Shown: positions 10,259-21,267 of the stretch, piece after piece | Position numbering within the stretch: the stretch's first letter is position 1 | Layout: each line of letters opens with the position of its first letter | DNA from: Patellaria atrata CBS 101060 | Taxonomy: Eukaryota; Ascomycota; Dothideomycetes; Patellariales; Patellariaceae | Length of the DNA: 64,000 nucleotides | Assembly: GCA_010093705.1 (NCBI GenBank) | Contig: MU006109.1 | Coordinates: forward strand, 158,009-222,008 | Direction: 5' to 3' | Position numbers and translations under genes: made by a program | The notes under the pieces: generated by a model | Told to the model about the DNA's origin: nothing | The model's input: the letters and a program-made list of their open reading frames with translations, nothing else | Database searches by the model: none

Positions 10259-11816
10259 TTATTCGAGAATTCTGGTGATGAGGCCAGTTGCCACGGTACG
10301 ACCCCCCTCACGGACGTTGAATCGTTGACCCTGTTCAATGGCGAGCGGGTGCATGATCTCGACAGTCATTTCGATGTTGTCGCCCGGCATAGCCATCTTG
10401 GAGGAGTCGACGCCCTCGGGCCAGTTAAGGGTTGCGGATTCGTCTAGTCTGGTCAGCTCGAGTTCACCAATTTCTAACCACAATTCTGTAGCCAGGGTGA
10501 CATACCCGCAGTTCTAATAAACAGTTGTGGCCTATAGTTTCCATGGAATCCAGTATGACGACCACCTTCTTCCTTGGAGAGGACATACATGGACGCGAGG
10601 AACTTCCTGTGAGCAGTAACGGAGCCGGGTTTGGCGATAACCATTCCACGCTTGATATCATCGCGCTTGACTCCACGGAGGAGCAGGCCAGAGTTATCTC
10701 CAGCGCGGGACTCATCGCAGGATTTCTTGAAGGTCTCGATATCTGTGACTTTGGTCTTGATGGGTGCGGCAACCTTGCCGACAATCTCCACTTCGGAATC
10801 CTTCTTTAGGACACCGCGCTCTACACGACCGGAGGCGACGGTACCACGACCCGAGATAGAGAACACGTCTTCGACAGAGAGAAGGAAAGGTTTATCGAGG
10901 CTGCGCTCGGGGGTGGGGATCCATTCGTCTACCGCGGCGAGTAGCTCATCGACTTTCTGTTCGCCAATCTCTGGTTGTTTCCCTTCCAGTGCGCAGAGAG
11001 CTGAGCCCATAACAATGGGAGTCTCATCACCTTCAAAGCCGTACGATGAGAGAAGCTCGCGCATTTCCATCTCTACGAGTTCCAACATCTCTTTGTCGTC
11101 GATGGTGTCCACTTTGTTAACAAAAACGACAATCTTTTGTACGCCGACTTGTCGAGCAAGTAGAAGATGCTCTCTTGTCTGAGGCCTACGAACAGTTAGC
11201 CCAATGATCTTATGCCGTTATGAAGGAAGATCGTACATTTGCCCATCTGAAGCCGCCACTACGATAACCGCACCGTCCATGCTAGCCGCGCCCGTAATCA
11301 TGTTCTTGATATAATCGGCGTGACCGGGGCAGTCAACGTGGGAGTAATGGCGGTTGTCTGTGGAGTATTCGACGTGGGCGGTGGCAATGGTAATACCACG
11401 CTTTCGCTCTTCAGGTGCTTTGTCAATGTTGTTATAATCGAGAAACGTCGCCAATCCCTTCTCTGCTTGTCTCTTGGTGATGGCTGCGGTCAATGTGGTC
11501 TATTATCCTCAATTAGAACCCTCTCTTTCATATCAATAACAATGAATGTACCTTTCCGTGATCGACGTGCCCAATGGTTCCTATTACGAACATTAGCTGT
11601 GTCTTTAATAGAATAGTCATTTGATTGAGAGATGCAGTACATACCAATATTTACATGGGGCTTAGTACGCTCGAATACTTGAGCATAATGTCTAACAGCT
11701 CCAACATATTGAGCTCCCCCCTTCGACCCCAAGCCATATTGAATTGGGTTGAAGGCACTCTGGCGCCGTATCGCATAGTGACTGGTGCGTAATAAAGTCT
11801 GAACGAAAGCAGACAT
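10259..11816 (-). CDS. TUF1: Mitochondrial elongation factor Tu
   Basis: Five exons: 11645-11816, 11552-11580, 11237-11499, 10506-11185 and 10259-10443. They give 442 residues. It delivers aminoacyl-tRNA to mitoribosomes as a GTPase. Residues 1 to about 45 form a basic, hydroxylated mitochondrial presequence ([19 protein letters not shown]). G motifs: the G1 loop GHVDHGK lies entirely in the 29-nt second exon, G2 RGITI, G3 DCPGHAD, G4 NKVD and G5-region GSALCAL. Domain 2 holds [17 protein letters not shown], and domain 3 runs from [11 protein letters not shown] to the end, [16 protein letters not shown]. Introns are 64, 52, 51 and 62 nt. I chose the ATG at 11816 over one at 11906 because the upstream extension is hydrophobic and not presequence-like. 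It is divergent from the hydrolase gene at 12262, another mitochondrial protein. Confidence 0.96.
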
Positions 11817-12261
11817 CTTCAAATATGACACACAAACACCTAGAATTAAAGAAAATATAAAGAAGGACAATTGGGGATGCAATGATTGATGATGGGATGT
11901 GATCAAGGTCGATGATTTCTCTCTCGCCAGTCCGAAAGATTACTTAGCGCGAAATTCTGCATGGTCAGTGCGTAGGGAGAACAAAGCTTCTATGAGCCGG
12001 CGGAGTTCAATTTCCACTACGTATTTTGCTATTTCGTAGATATATCTTCAATTCTATTCCTCTTCTCAATTGATCAATTAGACCCAAAATTATCTTCTCG
12101 TCTGATCAGTTGCTAAACCAACTCGTAACAATATCAAATGAGCTGTTGAAGACCTTAGCAACATCCCCAGCCCGCATACCCGAGGCTCGGCTTAGGCTGT
12201 CGAGCTTCCCATCATCATATAGAGCTCCCCTTGGTCCCCTCATATCGAACAGCAAGCCTTG
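11817..12261. promoter_or_regulatory. Divergent promoter region of two mitochondrial-protein genes
   Basis: A 445-base gap between two start codons facing away from each other: EF-Tu on minus, HIBCH-type hydrolase on plus. It must contain both promoters. No specific factor site is claimed. Confidence 0.5.
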
Positions 12262-13816
12262 ATGTCGCTCAAGACTTGTTTCATCCGGGCAGCAGCACCA
12301 GCCAGATGGTGTAAGCGAACAGCAGCCGTAACGATGCCTCTCAAAGCTCGGATATCACCCTCAGCATTCAGCTCACAGCGAAATGTAAGTAGCGTCAAAC
12401 TTGGACCTGCAGACGGAGATCTGACTAGTTATGCAGTATTCAATGGAGAAAGAAATCAGCGATCTTGTTAAGGAGCAACCCGGGGACGAACCAGATGATG
12501 TCCTATTCGATAAAACATATGGCGTGCGGACGATTGAATTGAATAGACCGAAGAAGTTGAACTCGCTAAATGGATCGATGGCGCGGAAAATCATACCACG
12601 ACTAAAAGAATGGGAAAAGTCACAACTCGCAAATGTTATAATAATGAAAGGTGTCGGGCGTGCCTTTTGCGCCGGTGGTGATGTAGCTGCGCTCGCGAAC
12701 TGGAATCGGCAAGGGAAAGAAGGACAACAGAACTCGATAGATTACTTCGCCCTGGAATATAAGCTGGACCATCTCATTGCTACGTATACTAAACCCTATG
12801 TGGCATTTATGGACGGGATTACGATGGGTGGAGGCGTCGGGTTGAGCGTACATGCTCCCTTCCGGATAGCTACCGAGAACACCGTATTCGCGATGCCCGA
12901 GACAACTATCGGTTTCTTCCCTGACGTCGGGGCGAGTTTCTTCTTACCGAAGATGGACGGAGCGTTAGGGACATACCTAGCTCTTACCAGCGAGCAGCTC
13001 AAAGGTGTAGATGTCTTCTACCAGGGCATCGCAACCCACTACATCCACTCCTCCACTCTCCCGGACCTCGAATCCCGCCTCGCTGAACTCACATTTAAAG
13101 ACTACATGACTGACACCGAGCGCTACAAACTCATCAACGCCACAATCGAAGAATTCGTCTCCGGTCTCCCCTCGCCTCGTCCCCACATCTCCGGCTCCCT
13201 TCGCCGCGCAGTCGACCACTGCTTCGCTCCCTCCGACATCTCTGAGATCCTCTCATCCCTCGCCCACGTTAAGGAGCACGAACCCGAACTCGCCGGGTGG
13301 GCGTCCAAAACCACCGAAACAATAAACACCAGGTCTCCGACTTCCGTGCTGGTAAGCTTGAGGCAGATGCAGTTGGGCCAGAGGTGGGATATCGCCCAAA
13401 CTTTCCAAAAGGAGTTGAACATCGCTGCACATTTCATGGCTCACCACGACTTCGTCGAAGGCGTAACCGCTCGCTTGATCGAACGAAAGAAAGAACGGCC
13501 GAACTGGCAGCCTAACTCCTTCGAGGATGCGACACCCGAGTCCATCGACGCGTTTTTCCAGCCCGCCGGCCAAACCCTAAGTCTACTGGAAAAGGGTGAA
13601 GGCGCAAGTTATAAGGATTATCCCCACGCATGGATTGGGCTACCGAGGGAGCGGGAGATCATGGGATTTGTTAACGAAGGCGGTAAGAATAGGGAGGAAG
13701 TTGTGGCGTACTTCTTGCAAAGTAAGGATGGGAAAATGGGGGTTAGGGAGAAGGTGGACGAGGTATTAGAACGGCTGGCGCAGGTGGATACTGATGGGAC
13801 ATTATCTGTGCCTTGA
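12262..13816 (+). CDS. EHD3: 3-hydroxyisobutyryl-CoA hydrolase, mitochondrial (enoyl-CoA hydratase superfamily)
   Basis: Two exons, 12262-12384 and 12437-13816, with a 52-nt intron. They give 500 residues. The enzyme releases 3-hydroxyisobutyrate from its CoA ester in valine breakdown. The presequence is basic (FIRAAAPARWCKRTAAV). The crotonase fold follows: NRPKKLNSLNGSMA, the oxyanion-hole segment GRAFCAGGDV (about residues 115-124), MGGGVGLSVHAPFRIATE, and MPETTIGFFPDVG with the family's Glu and Asp. A C-terminal ECH_2 extension carries FVEGVTARLIERKKERPNW. The last residues (DKTDGTLSVP-like tail) are not a peroxisomal signal, consistent with mitochondria. The ATG at 12262 is the first in frame. 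The splice RN to YSMEKEISDLV is phase 0. Confidence 0.94.
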
Positions 13817-14028
13817 TTTTGTCAAGTAGACTCGGATTTTTGTATCACTGTGCTGTACATATCATCACTCAAATGTACTGAGGTATTAAAGAGTCATATG
13901 AGGCGCTTATGAGCGATACCACCAGCGCCATACTAGAGTACTGAGAGTTATCTAAAAGCTGAGAACCCCGTTCCATCGCCCATTCTATGTAAAACCGTGA
14001 AATTCATATATCGTACAAAACCCTCCAT

Positions 14029-15695
14029 CTATCTTATCTCCACACAATCGGCAAGACCCGGCAAAAGCTCCCGAAACTTCGGCCCGAGACTCCAGTTCCG
14101 CAAGTCCCGAAGGTGCTCCTCAAACGCCGGGTTGATGAGCCACTGCTCCTCCTCGCTCTGTACGGGGCGTCCCATACCATTCTCGGTCACCGGAGTCTCC
14201 GGTGTGCCGACCTGTACTGCTGTACTGAAGGGACTTGTGGCCGTACCTGAGGTGGGCGTGTACACGGAGGAGGCGGAGGGAAGCGGGGACGCCGTAGTAC
14301 CGGCAGCGGGGTACAGTGGGGCGGGAGGCTCCAGGTGGTGGCTCCGCAGGCCCTGCGCGGGGGAAGAGGCGCAGACGAGGACATCCCGCGGGTCGTGGGG
14401 CCAGTTCAGGTTTATAGTGGTGGTGAACGGGATGAAGAAGTCTGCGAAGTGAATGAAGGGGTCGAGGAGAACCATGCGGTCCCTGAGGCGGGGAAAGGGG
14501 AGATAGTCTATCCACGCGGGGTGGGGCGTGAATAGGGAGGCCGCGCGCGGGGTCACCCAGTCCGGGAGGCGGTTGTAGTTCTCAGGGGTCGGATCCACGA
14601 GCCACCGCATCACGAGGAACATGATAAAGATTATTGCTACTTGTTCCGGGAGCCCCTTGATGGCTTCGAAGGTACCGAGGATGTCGGTCAATACGCGGGA
14701 CAACTGGTGACTGTATGTGGTGTTGGTTGGCTCGATGAGCGCAGAGAAGTTTGGATACGCCGGCCCAGCAAGCGTAGAGCGTGATACGCCGCGTACAGCT
14801 TGGGCGTCACAATCCCGTAGGCAACCCAGGAGGATCTCGTCGAGAGGGCAAGTTGATTGTATGGTTTTAGGAAAGACGAGATGGGGAGCGTTGATAGGCA
14901 CAATACTATTGAGGGGAGTGCCGTCGTGGCGTTTGATCAGACGTTCGCTACCAGACAACAGGAAATTGAGACCGAGACGCTCATCGGAGTAGAGCGGTTC
15001 GGGGGGAATCATGCGGCCAGTGTTCAACGGTTCTACGAGTGCGGGATCTGTAGTTGGTGGCCAGGACCGCACATCGCTCGTTGGTGGTGCACCAGGGAAT
15101 GCCCAATTCCTCTCACCATGTGATTGGGATGGAGGACTCGAGGTGGATTGTGCTGCGAGTGCGGGATGTATATCTGGAGAAGCAAGGTGATCGTAAGATC
15201 GTTGAACTCTATCATGGGCGTCTATATTCTGGGAAACGGCTGAATGAGTATTGCGTTCAGCGGCATCAGCCAGATCTGTTAATTATCTTAGCAGCGTGTT
15301 ACAATGATTACATGCAGTGACTGTATATTACCATTCAGACTCTGCGTTCCTGGATGATTGATCCCCAATACAGGTTGAATCAGCGCCAGAACGGCCGTCA
15401 ACCTCGAGCGGATGTCATTGTTTTCAGCTTGAATAGCTTCCTTCTCTCTCAAGGCATGCTGAAGTTCAATCTGCGGCCTTTGAGACTCGAGCTTATTAAT
15501 GCGTGCTTTAAGCTGCTCGATCGTGCTTTTGGTTCTCTCTCGGATTGCGCGTTGAGCTTCTCGGTCATTTGCGCGTTTCCTTTCGAGTTGCTGAGGTGTA
15601 AGATTCGCAACACCGCGAGGTGAAGGGTTTACTGAAGTGCGGCGTCTCTTCTTAGTATTCTGGTCAGATTGATCTTCGTTATTATCCGACTGCAT
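14029..15695 (-). CDS. bZIP transcription factor with C-terminal DUF3425 domain
   Basis: Exons are 15332-15695 and 14029-15275 with a 56-nt intron. They give 536 residues. The N-terminus is acidic then basic (TKKRRRTSVNPSPRG). The bZIP basic region is about residues 39-56 (ERKRANDREAQRAIRERTK), followed by a leucine-zipper-like coil (IEQLKARINKLESQ). A disordered Ser/Pro/His middle links to a long C-terminal domain of the DUF3425 type: LLSGSERLIKRHDGTPLNSI, HLVFPKTIQSTCPLDEILLG, FLVMRWLVDPTPENYNRLPDW, and a helix ending RPTP/HPAWIDYLPFPRLRDRM. bZIP-DUF3425 proteins are fungal regulators; targets cannot be read from the sequence. The splice SLN to DLADAAERN keeps the frame. It is divergent from the hydrolase gene at 16073. 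Confidence 0.9.
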
Positions 15696-16072
15696 GGTCA
15701 CGATTGCGCTGGCGCAGGGGGAATGTTTTGAGGTAAGGCCTCTTGGCTTGGACTCGTGTTAATGACTCCAAATTCTCTCGCTTAACTTAAATGCACGACT
15801 CAGAGCAGGCTGACTAAGACTAGCTTGTATCAACCTCAAGTATAACTCCTCCCGTCCCGCCTTAGTCTTTCCCCTCCAAGTACTTGTACAAGTAAAAGTA
15901 TGTCTCGGATATCGATCACCGAGAACCGTGCTATGTTTAGTCATAGCCAGCTATGCGTTGTGTCCGTTGACACTAGGGACTCTGATCAGAATCTGGGAAA
16001 GACATACTGTATAATACGTCCTTCAGGAACAAACCGTAAAGCTGTATATACTTGATTGCATTCTCATTAGCC

Positions 16073-17284
16073 ATGGGAACAAAACTACAAGCCGCTTCTG
16101 TTTTTACAAAGACCTGTACGTGCCGAAGATTCCCAATGATCCCCCTTCTGACACTTCTCAGTGGGAGCAGCCCTCGCCAGGGTCATAACATCGAGATTTA
16201 AGGGAGACAGGGCGCATCCGGTCTACTTCAAAGATGTCATCTTCGCATCCATGCGCACCGCGTTAGGTAATTCCACTATTGAAGCAGACAAAGCAGGCAT
16301 CCAGCAGTCAACCGAACAAGCATACCATGCGGTAGTGAAGCAGTTCGGCTTTGAACCAAACAGCGTAGAGCTTAATGACGGCGCCAAAGCACACTGGATG
16401 GGCAACAAAAGAGCTTCGAAGACTCTAGTCTATCTTCACGGTTTGTAGAATGGTAAGATGCTAAAGATATATGCCAGTGCTAACAATCAAAAGGAGGAGC
16501 TTACATCATGCCAGCAAACACAAGTCAGCTCACTTGGGTTCATGAACTGATGACCACAATGAACGAAGGTCATAAGCCCGGCTCGGACGTCTCGGTCGTC
16601 ATCTTGGAGTACTACACAACCCCCGCACACCGGTACCCAGTACAGCTTCAACAAGCCATTGCACTCCTACGATATCTTCTTGAAACTGAATCAAGAGATC
16701 CCTCTAGTGTATGTCTCCTGCTTCCACTTCTGAGCAATTCCCTCTAACAGGCACAGTTATTCCTCCTAGGGGATTCGGCGGGTGGCAATCTCTGCCTCGC
16801 TCTACTTTCCCACATCTCTCACCCGCACCATTCCCTACCGAAACTCTCCGTGCCGTCACCACTCGGAGGTGCTTGCCTCATCTCGCCTTGGGTCTCCTTC
16901 AACACTGAGGAAGATGCATACTACAGAAATGCATCCTCTGACGCGTTTGACGGCCGCGCTCTAGGCCGTTGGTCGCACGCATTTCTCGGATCGCCAGCGA
17001 ACAGTGATTACTACTCCGAGCCCGCTACTGCTCCACCGTCCTGGTGGGAAGGTTTTGAAAACATTGTTTCAGAGGTGTTGATCTGGGCAGGTGGTGCAGA
17101 GGTTTTGATTGATGGCATTAGAGCGTTCGCCAAACGGTTTAAGGCGGGGTATAAGGGAGGCTTGTCTATTGTGGAAACACCCAGGGCCGCGCATGAGGAA
17201 ATGATAATAGATACTATGCTGGGATATAAGAAGAAAGGGGTCTACCAGTTGGAGGTGGAGAACTGGGTCAAAGCTAAGTTGTAG
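16073..17284 (+). CDS. Alpha/beta hydrolase (HSL / steryl acetyl hydrolase-like)
   Basis: Four exons: 16073-16115, 16162-16440, 16494-16708 and 16751-17284, with introns of 46, 53 and 42 nt. They give 356 residues. The oxyanion-hole motif is split by an intron and reads LVYLHGGAYIMP (His107-Gly108-Gly109). The nucleophile is Ser188 in LLGDSAGGNL. The catalytic His is probably His327 in PRAAHEEM, with an Asp supplied from the AEVLIDG region. Such enzymes hydrolyse short esters or steryl acetates. A hydrophobic N-terminus could be a membrane anchor. The first exon was chosen because it supplies an ATG and joins TKT to LGAALARV in frame. Substrate is unknown. The bZIP gene upstream is divergent, so coregulation is possible but not shown. 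Confidence 0.9.
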
Positions 17285-18191
17285 TATATTCGAGGAAAGG
17301 GTAATATGCGTTAGGATTGAGGTTATGCATTTGGGCCGACACTTGCAAGTCTACGTTTATATTTCTGCTTACTGGCGAATACAGATCTGTCGTACCGTTT
17401 AGCTGGTACAATGCATACGTTTCTTGACTCGACATCTCTATTCGTGAACCAGCTCCGGCCGTAGCCACGTCCTTCCCTTGAATGATTGCTTACTGGGCAC
17501 TTCAGTTAAATCCGGAATATTGAGAGATTACAGTTTTGTGAGGCTAGGCCGATTGTGCGGCTACCACTCCCTTTACGTTTGCATGTTCGTTGTACAGTAC
17601 AGTCAGCGATAGCTTGAAGTGGGTGCGTATAGTACATGGAGAACATACGGAAAGAGACACTGAACACGAACAGTATGTATTTTAGATTGGATAATGGTGA
17701 TATTACAGAGACCGCTTGCTTGTAGTAGATCATGGCATGATAATACAGTTATCTCTTCGTTCTAATCCTAGGTAATCATTTATTTTAATGGGGTGTTAGA
17801 AGAAAACTTATGTCATGCATCGCAGTACAAGGTCCAGGAGGAAATGAGATGAATCATAAGATAGTAAGCGCACCAAATGTAAGTATAGTGTATCCATTTG
17901 TTTATACTTTCAGCTGAATATCCCCCAGTAATATCAAGTTTCTGCCTCTGGTATGAACAATAGCCGCGCACTTAAAGATAATGGAGATCAATAGGAGAGA
18001 CCGTAGGCTTGTAATAGGACGAGTGTCCAAAGAATCTGATAGACAATTCTCAGGAATTTTGCTAGCAGATCCTGATTGGATCTGTAGTACCAGTCCTATG
18101 GTATTGCTACTAACGTCATGGTCAGTTGAGACTGGAGTATTCAAGTGAAGAATGGCTTTACCATGCTTATCTTGTAGGGTCTACCCACCCA
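17285..18191. other. Gene-poor stretch
   Basis: About 900 bases with only short random frames. It contains GTAC-rich words such as TGTACAGTACAG near 17590. No gene is supported. Confidence 0.45.
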
Positions 18192-18560
18192 TCATAGGCC
18201 CATCAATTTCGAATGTAGCTTACGCTCCATAGATTCGAGCAGAGAATGATACGCTTCTCTCAGCTCCGGGACGTTATTGCCAGAATGACGCAACATCCAT
18301 CGGTTCGGGACTGTGCTAAACGACGAGCTCGTAAGAGGAATCTGCACCAGACACGCATAGTAACCAGATCAGAATCCAATGTCAGCACGTGCGATGATTA
18401 CCTCAATGCGAGAGGGAGATAACAGGTATAAGATTCCAGCGCACACTATATGGATCAACAATCTATTGTGTGGACACCGAGCTTATTACATACTATAGAA
18501 CTGCCGATGCTCTTCTTCATTAAAGTTTCCTGTGGGGATAACCTTGGTAGAAGAGATTTC
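18192..18560 (-). pseudogene. Relic copy (D) of the local small orphan family
   Basis: Two coding-like blocks remain. Block one (18486-18560) follows a good acceptor (TTTCGACTAG) and reads VIPTGNFNEEEHRQFYSM then stop. Block two (about 18192-18347) reads IPLTSSSFSTVPNRWML and ends REAYHSLLESMERKLHSKL before TGA. Block two parallels copy C just upstream: VPTSWSADKFKLL and DEAYKQLLKKMECKVH occupy the same places. An in-frame TGA breaks the sequence just before block two, so it is probably dead. Function unknown. Confidence 0.4.
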
Positions 18561-18597
18561 CTAGTCGAAATCAAAGCATGAGTACACTTTGATACTT

Positions 18598-19057
18598 TCA
18601 ATCAACTTTGACGCCATGGTGTTTAATGAGAAGGTATAGGAATAGCGATTGGAGATGAGGGAAAGAAGCGAAGCAGGAAATAAGAAAATTACCGGAGAGG
18701 AATTTGTACAAAAGAGTGAACCCCAGTTGGAAGTGCACCTTGCATTCCATCTTTTTCAATAACTGCTTATAAGCCTCATCTCGCTCATGGGACCCGTTAG
18801 CTCGGTAGAGAAGCTTAAATTTGTCGGCCGACCAAGATGTGGGCACCCATATGCTTGCGTGATAGATTCCATTGCCGAACGAGATGAGGATTATAAGATC
18901 CTCGGGATCTGCAATAAACAGGATATGGGCACAAACTATATTACATCAGTAGATTCCATTGCAGGAGCGATATAGGAGACTCGCCAAAAAAAAATTGGCG
19001 GCGCTCCTCCTCGTTGAAGATCGAGCTTGGAAAGAGAGGGTTAATGTTTAGATATTC
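18598..19057 (-). pseudogene. Copy (C) of the local small orphan family, structure unresolved
   Basis: Block one (18941-19057) reads LNINPLFPSSIFNEEERRQF then a short tail to a stop. Block two (18598-18908) reads PEDLIILISFGNGIYHASIW, then VPTSWSADKFKLLYRANGSH, then RDEAYKQLLKKMECKVHFQ. FNEEE(R/H)RQF is shared with copy D. The second block shows similar spacing to the plus-strand copies (PEFHLLFSKGAG..Y.A in copy A). The only splice between the blocks is 36 nt and does not keep frame, so I treat it as broken or rearranged. I do not recognise the family. Confidence 0.4.
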
Positions 19058-19582
19058 CTGATGAGATAGTCATGCAGGACTATCTCAGAACGGGCCATCG
19101 TAATAGTTGAAACTGGTAGTTATGATGGAAGAAGGAAGCGATCAGCCGGATGAGGAGACTCCCGGTTGTTGTTTCGGTGGTATGAGTTGACTTTGAAGCT
19201 TCGATTGGTTTATTCTCTTGTCTATAGACTCAGATAAAAGATGAGGGATTGGGAACGTATATGAACGCGTCTGGAGCATAGTACAGAACAGTTTATGATT
19301 CGCTCTCCCTTCCCGTCAACTTCAATGATGAAATAGTCACCTGCAAGCAAGCTCAAGGTAAAAGATGGAAACATAGCTAATGTGAATCGTGAGAAACAGT
19401 TTGACTTGCCAAATATTTTATTTTCTTTGAAACGTATCTCTGCTAAACATTCCTCTTCACTGAAAGATGCATTTTATAAAAAGGGCGTTACCCTAACAAA
19501 CATATTTCTGAACTTATTCAGGACGCTACCATAAACTCATATGCAGAATATTATCAGACACTTACTCAATTTGAACCTAAAA

Positions 19583-20023
19583 ATGCCTGACATCTACGCC
19601 TTCGAAGACCCTCAAACTATGAATGTCCCTTTCAACCCTCGTAAGCTCCATATCCCGCCACAGTTCCCGTTGGATGATGCTAAGGTTGCTACTTTAAATT
19701 ATAAGTTTCAGGGTTCGGGAGTCCTAATTTAACTGATGTATTCAGATAATCTCGAAATCCTCTACGGTAAAATAGACAATGTAAGAATGGGGAATAACAA
19801 ATTTGAGCGGCCGGAGTTTCATCTTCTCTTCTCTAAGGGTGCAGGCGCTGTGTACAAGGCATACACTCTGATTCCAGAAACGCAGATTGGGAATTCAGGA
19901 CCCTTCAGGATCCTGACCGAAGGTACACACCTCTAGAGTTCCAAGGAAGCAGCGCTTGAGGACTTGGCCACGCGAGTAGAGGAGCGATTGGAAAGTGTAG
20001 TACCAACGTGTAAGCGTTTCTAA
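19583..20023 (+). pseudogene. Copy (A) of the small orphan family, in-frame stop
   Basis: The frame begins MPDIYAFEDPQTMNV and has PFNPRKLHIPPQFPLDDAKV. After a probable phase-1 intron near 19711-19743 it continues DNLEILYGKIDNVRMG, ERPEFHLLFSKGAGAVYKAY and GPFRILTEG. A TAG at 19934-19936 interrupts, and the same frame then reads SSKEAALEDLATRVEERLE to TAA at 20021. Copy B downstream matches at LE.LYG, MG, ERP.F..L.SK and in the C-terminal helix. The would-be intron is only about 33 nt. I infer a recently broken or mis-spliced paralogue. Confidence 0.45.
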
Positions 20024-20428
20024 AAAGGAAAATGTCAGAAGGAATCCAGCCCCAACACAGAATTTTAATTCGTGAGTTGGAATAAACGAGATGTGAACGC
20101 AAGGACATTGACCGTGCGTCCCCGGGAGTCCTTCCTGTTGAAAACGCTCTCAAGGGGGACTAGACGGTATGATGGTGAAATAGAGGTTCAATGAGAATCA
20201 GCAAGTGCACAGATGATAATAGTTTTCACATGGATGTACGTTTGAACAAGTGAGTCCAATGGTTGATATCCTACCATAACATTCCTAAACCACTGCAGAG
20301 AACTCGGTACGGAAGCCCAGTTTTCGTGAAAGTACTCTCGATTTGTAAGGCTTTCATACTAGAAAAGAGTTCCAGCTTGCCCTTTATGATTAAAAGACCT
20401 TAGCGAGGAATGACATTTGATAGTTCAG

Positions 20429-20503
20429 GATAAGGGTACCGTGGTCAAGATGCTAGACGTGCCAAAGAACGACATCCACGAAACACTTGAAGAACGCGTC
20501 TAG
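20429..20503 (+). pseudogene. Short relic (E) possibly of the same family
   Basis: After an acceptor-like TTCAG, 24 codons read DKGTVVKMLDVPKNDIHET and LEERV before TAG. The LEERV ending and a K-G-VVK start recall the C-terminal parts of copies A and B. The rest of 20024-20803 gives no clear further match, so this is only a fragment at best. Confidence 0.2.
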
Positions 20504-20803
20504 AGTCTTGCCTTGCTCACCGTGGATTTGTACAAACGACCAGTTTCACATTCATTTAGACTTAACTGAAGTTCACAGACTTCGGAAGCCGCTTGCAGAG
20601 AACTTTCTCTTCTCGACTTAGAGAGAACTTCCACCATACAACTAGTGTCGTGTTTCGTGATTCAACAAACAACACGACAATCCAAGAGAAATATAATTGT
20701 CGCTATTTACAACAGTAAATTCCTCTAGCCATAGCCGTTTTCCAAATTAATCACTTACTTGAGTTTGCTATAGGTCATATCGACGACACGAAACGCCAAC
20801 CCA

Positions 20804-21267
20804 ATGCCGCGAAACTTGGACAACGCGTTTGAGCGACGTTTCGATCCCCGTACCGTGATCGTTCCTCAGAACAATGGTCTCAGTCTAGACGCCTTATCAG
20901 AGCTTCGAAGTAAGTTCAAATTCAATCTGAAGGAATCAAGAATCTGACAACATCTAGTCAACCTCGAGTTTCTATACGGTGAATACAACTACCATATGGG
21001 CCACGACTACTCTAATCCCATCGAGCGCCCGCCTTTCTATATCCTGCTTTCCAAAGTGAGCATTCCCCCTGGCGTAACTAATTACTTTGCGGTGTTGTAA
21101 AAGGGGTGGTTAAACGTGATGGTACTGAGAACGATGACCCCTCCTTTGAGTTCATGATTCAAGGATTACTGCATGCCACCAAGACGGGTGCGTACGAGTT
21201 CCTCGCTTCGAAAGTGGAAGACGTGGTGTCCTATCGGATCGAGCAATTGAAGTGGGACAAGCGATAA
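20804..21267 (+). CDS. Small orphan-family protein (copy B), apparently intact
   Basis: Exons are 20804-20909, 20958-21055 and 21130-21267, with introns of 48 and 74 nt. They give 113 residues. The protein reads MPRNLDNAFERRFDPRT and VIVPQNNGLSLDALSEL. After the splice it reads NLEFLYGEYNYHMGHDY, then ERPPFYILLSK, then NDDPSFEFMIQGLLHATKTG and AYEFLASKVEDVVSYRI. The second intron has a TAACTAAT branch site. An acceptor at 21104 also exists but gives an early stop, while the one at 21129 keeps the frame to the family-like C-terminal helix. There is no signal peptide or membrane segment. Diverged and broken copies lie at 18.2-20.0 kb. I do not recognise any known domain. Confidence 0.6.

Noticed and set aside
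10525-11182. Long plus-strand frames across the EF-Tu gene
   Set aside because: They are antisense shadows of strongly coding minus-strand exons.
13997-14515. Frames on both strands rich in Pro, Arg and Ser
   Set aside because: They overlap the GC-rich C-terminal part of the bZIP gene and have no features of their own.
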